64,000 nucleotides of DNA from Tetrapyrgos nigripes. Its lineage: Eukaryota; Basidiomycota; Agaricomycetes; Agaricales; Campanellaceae. The stretch is from the NCBI GenBank assembly GCA_013368315.1, contig JAACJM010000260.1, positions 50,422 to 114,421 of the forward strand, read 5' to 3'. Shown piece by piece: positions 57,301-64,000 of the stretch (position 1 is the first letter of the stretch; each line of letters starts with the position of its first letter). A program made the translations under genes and the position numbers. Below the pieces are notes generated by a model. That model saw only the letters and a list, made by a program, of their open reading frames with translations. It was not told where the DNA came from and ran no database searches.

Positions 57301-58414
57301 CTGCAGTCTGATCCTTCTCGCAGAGATTGAAACAATCCATGCACGCAAGCCACAACATTCCTGTTACTGGTACCCAGGACACCCTCGCCCACATCCGCCA
57401 CGTCATTGCCACAACTCAGACCCCATCATGGGTCAACTCTGTGCATAAGAACTACGGTGATGCTGATGCAGGCACTCTCAAAGCTGACGAATGGAGGACC
57501 CTCAGCATCATCTACCACACTCTCCACCGAGTCAAGATCCTGCTGTTCTACAGAGTGTCTTGGATCATACTATGTGGCTCTTCCAGGCAGTAATGATAGT
57601 TTGCCGGAACACAATGACAACTGATTGTGCAGATGCATTTCAGGAGTTCGTTGATAAATGGGTCAACAATTTGCATAAAGTACATCCTCATACAAGAGAA
57701 CATGCTGGTCGCCCTAATATTCACACAGCCTGTCACATATATGACTCCCTCATATGCTATGGACCCATACTTAACTGGTGGTGCTTTCCATTTGAGCGTT
57801 TGGTCAGAACTTTGCAGAAGATTAATACTAGTGATCACATTGGTGGTAAATAGTGACTGTTTTCAGTTATTGTCCTACTCACATTGTTGTCCAGGCGTCA
57901 TGGAATCCACGATCATGAAAACCTTAGCACATGCAGCCAACATCCAGAGTGTCCTGAGGCAGTGAAGCAGCTCAAAGTTCTTTTTGACAAATGTTTTGTT
58001 CTGGCAAATGCTCCTCCTCCCCAGGAGGAGAACTACGAGATGAAAGGCAATTTCCGTGCATATGCGAAGCACAAAGGCATCAATTTCTCTGGCGTGCATA
58101 CACATTCCGGGAACTCTCATATCATTTATCGACCAGTCGGGAGTCCGTCAGCTATAGCTGGCCAAATAGAAGTCATTGAAGACATGTCCACTGAGCGTGG
58201 TACACCTATTCTCGTCCATGTCCGACCCATTCTTCTGTTGGTGAAGCCGCTCTCCGACCCTTTCCTCCGTTATCCCCACTTCCAGGCCACGACGTACTCT
58301 TCTCAGCTCAGCAACAAGAAAGATATCATTGGTCTGGATCGTATCATAAGCCATGCTGCTCGTTTTGATTACTCTTATGGGAGATCAGTTCTTGTCGATC
58401 TCTCTAGGGATTGA
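54360..58414 (+). mobile_element. Tnp2-like transposase gene, element 2, degenerate
   Basis: The N-terminal part (to about 55590) is Ser-rich with a helical region (LAEHEDMLFGDAFLSLDAEQ); its exon model is uncertain. From 55770 the transposase reads MYAACPTCNFTNKATMLDNN (Cys cluster), LDPSIHYLPEYMYIAGIIPG, DLPAARKVAGFQG, YWDPTKMLVIDAMHCILEG, DAGTLKADEWRTLS and NWWCFPFERLVRTLQKI, parallel to element 1 on the minus strand. The C-terminal block has RIISHAARFDYSYGRSVLVD. The core frame has TGA stops at 56470-56472 and 56644-56646, both at likely arginines. Frameshifts are near 57540 and 57945. No terminal repeats were identified. Non-functional. Confidence 0.85.
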
Positions 58415-59160
58415 AAATTTAGTCATTTTTGCCTCTGTTTTTGAAAGCTGAGGCAATGATAATTGTTGGTTCTGAGGCAGTGTCTGATAACATTGAAGGC
58501 AGGTTTTGGTGGCTCTCTTCCTCATCACGTTGATGAGGAGCAGCAGACAGGGACATTAGTTATGATAATGTGGACTATTATATGACTTATGGCTTGTAGC
58601 TATGGCTTGTATGAATTATGACTTGGTGTTTTTTCAATATCAGAGGGACAGCGACAACCACATTGAGCTTCTCAGGATTATCGACACTGATACAGCCTGC
58701 GTTATTGTACTAATACTAATAGTATTAGTAACTAAGACTTCTGCGTTATTGTTCTGCGTCACGTGTGTGAAGAAGTAATCAACTTGCGTCAGGTCTAATC
58801 TATTGTCTTAACTCCCATCTTGAACTTCCTCTCGCTCTTTCTCTCTCTCCCCCACTCTAGCATTCGAATTCGTTTCGGTGCTACAATATCTGAAGACGAA
58901 TGCATTTCATCCTCTGGTGCAGACAGAATGCGCTTCTATCGCCACATCGGTCTTTCTTTGCAAAGGAGACACCATTGTGTGAAGATCTGCAGTACAGTAG
59001 CAAGGTAGTTCTTTTCTCCTCCTCCTCCTCCTCCTCATCCTCCTTTTCTTTCCAAGCTGACGCTTATACTCCAGGTTCCTCATTCCTTGGAAACCGGAAC
59101 CAAGGAAAAACTTTCATGGATGATTTGTATCTTAAATATCAGGTGCATTGACTTGTGACT
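58415..59160. other. Flank between Tnp2 element 2 and the Copia element
   Basis: No recognised gene. A CTCCTC microsatellite occurs at 59011-59040. Short open frames with hydrophobic starts (58820) have no match. The terminus of the Tnp2 element should be here, but no inverted repeat was found. Confidence 0.35.
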
Positions 59161-59468
59161 GGGGCGTTCTTCAATGCTGACACTTTATAATTCATACGAT
59201 TTTTTAGACCACCTCCGATTGGGAAAACCATTTTTGTCCTTTTTGTTAAACTTAGGTTATCTTAGTGAGTAATCTTAGCGAGTCACAAAGTGGGGGGGGA
59301 AGAACATATCTCGCTTGACTCAAGTATATATCATTAATCAAAGTAGTATAATAATATAACTAGTCTAAGTATATCCATGTGATCGTTTGACTGTAAGTCT
59401 GCAGTACCTGAGTGATGCCATATGCATTGTAACTTAGTAACATGATCGTAATCGCTTAATTCCAACAC
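59161..59468 (-). repeat. Probable 3' LTR of the Copia element
   Basis: On the minus strand the coding end is followed by AAGGTGAG and then TGTTGGAATTAAGCGATTAC, a typical polypurine-to-LTR junction at about 59468. The sequence to the left is AT-rich with TATATACTTGAG-like words and a G run. The outer LTR end is uncertain because the partner LTR lies beyond the right edge of the window. Confidence 0.5.
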
Positions 59469-62400
59469 TCACCTTCAAGCGGATATCCCAAGTATTTGGG
59501 AGAAATGCTTGATCTTATCAGCGGAGAGAGCCTTCATAAGTATATCCGCAAGTTGATCATTAGTTGACACATGTTTAACTCATATGTATCGTTGATGTAT
59601 TTGATCAGTAAGGAAGTTTTTACGGATATTGAAATGCTTAGTTCTCTGAGTATGTTGTTCTTCAGGAGCACGTATAATTGCCAAAGTAGATGCACTATCT
59701 GAGTTGATAAGTACTGGCTCCTGTTCGGCATTTAGAATTTCTTCTATAAAGCCTTTCAAATAAATAGCTTCTTGTGAGGCATGTGCGAGTGCGCATAGTT
59801 CAGCCTCAGTAACTGATAAAGTTACCAGTGTGCCTCACTTACTTGACCAAGAAATAAGCAATTCAGCAAATTTGAATGCATAGCCCATGATTGGTTTATT
59901 GCCATATGTAGACATACCATCAGAGTCGGCAAATCCATAAGTAGAAGTAATAGTAGGGCTCCCTAGGTTGAGTCAGTAATTGCAAGTTCCTTTTAGATAA
60001 AGATAGCATTGTTTAGCTGCAGCATAATGCTCTTCACCTGGATCGTTAAGATATCTTGCTAGTTGACCAGTGCAGTATGCAATGTCTGGCTAGTACAGTC
60101 AGCAACATATCGTAAACCACCGACTCGTGACATAAAAAATTTGATAGCAGCGGCGTCCCATTGTGGTTCACTCCCAGGTCTAGGGCTAAGATTTTGCCCA
60201 GGTAGCATAGGTGTACGGCATGCATGTAATTGGTCAAAATTGTATCGTTTGAGAATGTTCTCAATGTAATGTTTCTGACGGAGTTTAATAGTACAGTTAT
60301 TCCTATCTCGTTGAATTTCCATACCGAGAATCCAGTGGATTTCTCCACCGTCAGTGACTTGGACGTGTCCACTAAGTGCAGTAACGAAAGCTTGTGCAGT
60401 AGCTTTGTTGATAGTACACAAAGTAATGTCATCAACATGACAAGATAGTATTAAAATAAGTTTATTCTCATGATATCGGTAGAATACCGCATTATCGTAA
60501 GTAGACTTCTTAAGTCCTAGTAACTTTATGAGAATACCGCATAATTTTTTGTACCATCAACAACCGGCTTGCTTAAGCCCATATAGAGTCTTTCTGAGTT
60601 TAAGTACGTAACCTTCAGGCAAGTTAGGTAGTAAATTACCCGGAGGTGGATGAAGGTATAACGTTTCCTCGTCAGTAACATTTCCGTAAAGATAGGCAGA
60701 TTTAATATCAATCTGAGTAGTTTCATAGTCTAATGAAGCTGCAAGAGCAAGTATAAAACATGTACTGCTCATGCGTGCTACAGGGGCAAAGATATCATTT
60801 GTGTAGTAATCAATGCCTTCTTGTTGACTAAAGCCTTGTGCTACTAGTCTAGATTTCAATTTGGTCTGTTTACCAAGTTCGTATTTAGTTTTGTAGACAA
60901 ATCTGGAACCAATGATATTTGCATCAGCAGGAGGTTTGATGTACTCCCAGGTTCCTAGACTTTCTAGAGATTCTATCTCAGTTTTCATGGAATCAAACCA
61001 TGCATCACGTTGTGGATGATTGAGTACATCCTTGAATGAAATTGGATCGCCAACGTTATCAGCATAGTAAACATTGAATTCTGTTAAGAAGAAAGCAATG
61101 TTTTGTTCAACTTCATCATAGAGTAAACCTTTGGCTTCTCAGATCCTTGTTGATCGTCTTGGGCCATCAGGTTGTATAGTTTTGTCTTCATCGACATCCA
61201 TTGGTTCAGGCTCGTGTTGCTGAGGAATTGGAGTTTCATTTGTATTTTCTTCTGTAGTTTCTAATGGTTCTTGATTTTTGTTTTGTAACTCCCCTTCAAT
61301 TTGCGATTTCGACGTTAAGAATTGCAAGTTGCGTTCTACATTCACTTTAGTACCAAAGTATACATAATGGCCTTTTGAATGATTGTCAAAGCCTAACCAA
61401 ACTCCACGTTTTCCTTTAGGAGTTAGTTTACTAGTTCTTGCTTCGTTGTATACAATGCAAGGTGTACCAAAGCTATGTAGATTGTCTAATTTTGCGTTGA
61501 CACCGTAACGTTTAAAAATAGGGATTTTGCATTTTTAATTCATTTTTCGGAGATCTATTAAGTATGTACATAGTATAAAGTCCTGCGTGCCACCATAAAC
61601 GATTAGGTAGTCTTCTAGTATGCAGATTAACACAAATACCATTCATAACATGCTGATGTACGTTTTCAGCAACTCCGTTTCGCTGAGGCATGTCATGAAC
61701 TGTATAATGTGGAATTGTACCTTGTGCTTTCAGGTAGTTTCTGAATGCACCCGAAGTAAATACAGCATCGTTGTCTGATTGTAGTATTTTAACTTTGATA
61801 CCATATTGTGTAAATAGCTCAGTAGTAAATGTAACCCATTGCGTATAGGCTTCATCTTTTGTTTTGAGTGGAGATAATATTAACCAACATGTACAGTCGT
61901 CAACGATGGTTAACCAGTATTTGTAGCCTTCAATAGATGCAGTTCGTAATGGACCAAATATATCAATGTGAAAATGGTCTCTGAAGTTTTCTGCTAATTC
62001 AGAAGTACGTTGTTTCGGAACAGAAAGTCTATGTATATTATTGATGATGCAGTCTTCACATTGAGTTTCTGTCCAATCATCAATAATGATCGTAATAATA
62101 GATTTATCTGTTTTAGTAATGTTTTTAGATTTGTATAACTCATATGACCAATTTGTTTGTGAAGTTCGTATAAAACTTAAACTAGCAACGTTAATCACTC
62201 AATTTTTTAGTTGTGATAGAGTAAAGTTTGGCGTTCTCGGTGTATAGTGCCAATGAAATTGTCCTTGTCATTGCGTATTGTACATAAATGATCATGAAAA
62301 GTAAAAGTATGGTCCGCTTTTTGTGAAATACTGATTAAAGTGAATGGAAGCTTTGAGTTGTAGTATACATTTTTAAGACTGATCAATGAAGACTCACCAT

Positions 62401-63915
62401 TGTCCTTCCTAACTTCTACCTGCATATCACCTGCTAATCGAAGTTCTAGATGCTCTGAATTGGCAAACAGTTAAAGTTATAGCAGGCGTAGTATGAACGT
62501 TGAAAAAGTAAGTTAAGATACGGTGTACAGTGTATAGTAGCACGAGAATCAATTATATGCGTATGATCTTGGTCAGAGATCACAGTAAAAGCAGGTAGGG
62601 AACTATGATGACTCACTGGAGTCTCAGAGTCTTCCATCTCAACGTCGCCTGAAGAAATCGACTGTACCCAGTCCAATTGCAAAGTTGACGTAGTTGCGAC
62701 TTGAGAAGAAGAAGACGCAGGCATGGGGATGGCAACTGATGCATTCTCCTTGACCTTGCCTTTGTTGGATTGTTTTGTAATCCCTTTCTTCTTCATAGCC
62801 TCTTTGGACTTTTCATGTCTGGGTCGTATGACCCATCTTGTTGCAATTGAAGCATTTCCGATCTTTCTTGCCATCAGAAGGCTTCTGGTACGGTGCTGCA
62901 GTGTTAGCGTGTTCCCCTTTTGACTTGTCTGATCATTGAGCACCGCCTTGACTAGTGTTGCCAGACTTCTTGTTGGACTTCTTACCTGACGACAAAGGAT
63001 ACGTTCGAGCATTGCTCAAACGATAGTTGGTGAATTCCTTCTTTAGTCGCGCAATGAGGTCGACAGCTGTGTATACAGGTTTCTCCCCTTCTGGTGCAGT
63101 AGTGGCATCCCATGTAGTGGTAGCCACATCCACAGTTGCTTTCGTAAGAACTGCGAACAAAGTGATAGTGTGGAGGAATAATCCCCACTAGAGCTGAGTA
63201 AAAGACTTGATCTGAGACATCTATGTCTCTCTTCTTGATAGAAGCCCACAGATCCTGAGCTTCGTCGAGGAGCTTATCAAACTCCCAGACTGGTTTACGT
63301 AAGTTGAAGAGTTTCCACAGCTCGTTAGACTCTTGAACTGTGGATGAAGGGTCGAAACGTTGCTTGAGCTTCTCGATAAGCTCTATCGCATCCGACTCTT
63401 CGATGTAGTGGATCATGATTTTATCATCAATCTTGCCTGTAATAGCGTTAAAACAGGCTAGTTTGACAGTATTACCAGGATGTAACCCGGAACTTTTAAA
63501 GTGTTGGTGACGAATCACCCGTAAGCGTTATTAACGCGGAAGTACCACATCTTCCAATTCTCACTGCCAGTAAGAACTGTCAGGGAATCAAAAGCTTTGT
63601 TGATGTCGCTGAGCGGCATCACGTAGTTGGGGTTTGTATTTTCGGGCATAGATAATGCGACCGACGAAGTAGGGTAGATGGAGGAGATGATGGATGGGGA
63701 GTATCCCGGACATCAGTCCTAGTATTTTCGCCAGCATCAGACATAATGGGATCAAGTGGGAATGGAAGAGGGTTTTGGATGAGAGGATCAAGTGGTTGTG
63801 CTTGTGAAGTAGATGATACGGGCGGAGTAGGAGTTTGGGTACCAGAGTGACGACTGGTAGTAGGAAGTGGGATATCTGGGGCTGATCCTTGAGATCGAGT
63901 TTGTCGACTAGTCAT
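59469..63915 (-). mobile_element. Ty1/Copia retrotransposon internal region, degenerate
   Basis: Gag starts at 63915 (MTSRQTRSQGSAPDIPLPTT) and continues across frameshifts with LSDINKAFDSLTVLTGSENW and KLKQRFDPSSTVQESNELWK. A zinc knuckle (CFNCNKMGHTTQT) ends in a stop where the last Cys belongs. The protease has IIDSRATIHCTP, Arg replacing the catalytic-triad Gly. Integrase (62198-61512) has HIDIFGPLRTAS, LQSDNDAVFTS and NGVAENVHQHVMN. RT (60988-60059) has QIDIKSAYLYG, LYGLKQAG, then TGT-TGA for the usual Arg-Arg, and HVDD in place of YVDD. RNase H ends QLADILMKALSADKIKHF. The order PR-IN-RT-RH is Copia. Clearly inactive. Confidence 0.92.
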
Positions 63916-64000
63916 ATACTAGTCCAAGAACAGAGTACGAGTAGAGAGTAAAGCAGAGTAGAACAAGTGTTTATCGAAGTTATAGCAAGCTAGTCGGGGC
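63916..64000 (-). other. Leader or 5' LTR edge of the Copia element, cut by window
   Basis: Upstream of the Copia gag start. The 85 bases contain TACTAGTCC and AAGCAGAG-like words. They should be the untranslated leader with the primer-binding site, but no LTR end can be recognised before the sequence stops. Confidence 0.4.

Overview
The window looks like a transposon-rich chromosome segment of a basidiomycete fungus, probably an Agaricomycete. Genes are split by short GT-AG introns (about 28-90 bp). The DNA transposons are fungal types: Tnp2-like transposases, a KDZ transposase with its cysteine cluster, and hAT-like MITEs. They sit beside Ty3/Gypsy and Ty1/Copia LTR retrotransposons. Nothing bacterial, organellar or plasmid-like was seen.

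The left part (1-17.4 kb) is a large inverted duplication. Arm L (1-3609) and arm R (13187-16799) face each other across a 9.6 kb spacer. Each carries the end of a RING-finger gene, a WD40-type gene with C-terminal membrane segments, a small two-exon membrane-protein gene and part of an NCS1 nucleobase-permease gene. Only arm R runs on into the permease C-terminus and the rest of the RING gene, so arm L is probably the truncated copy. The spacer holds a hAT-like MITE with 8-bp target duplications, a paralogue of the small membrane gene, a Tnp2-like transposase gene and two unidentified genes.

The middle-left part (17.4-27 kb) has few genes. It contains one clear five-exon coiled-coil gene, a family of decayed short gene-like modules, a 54-bp tandem repeat, and a 90-110 bp tandem array whose units carry splice-donor-like and splice-acceptor-like edges.

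The right part (27-64 kb) is almost all mobile DNA. It begins with two 9-bp minisatellite arrays that are reverse complements of each other and a repeat full of GTGAC/GTCAC palindromes. Next come a Gypsy fragment with a hAT-like MITE inside its reverse transcriptase, a second Gypsy element, a KDZ transposon, a structurally complete chromodomain Gypsy element (44513-51462, paired LTRs, GACCC target duplication), a second Tnp2-like transposase and a Copia element cut by the right edge.

Many elements are broken by single TGA stops where CGA arginine codons belong. Comparison of sister copies shows the change directly in two places. This suggests C-to-T mutation at CpG, either RIP-like or methyl-CpG deamination. 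I found no CRISPR array, rRNA or convincing tRNA. Exon limits come from reading frames and splice consensus and are unverified.
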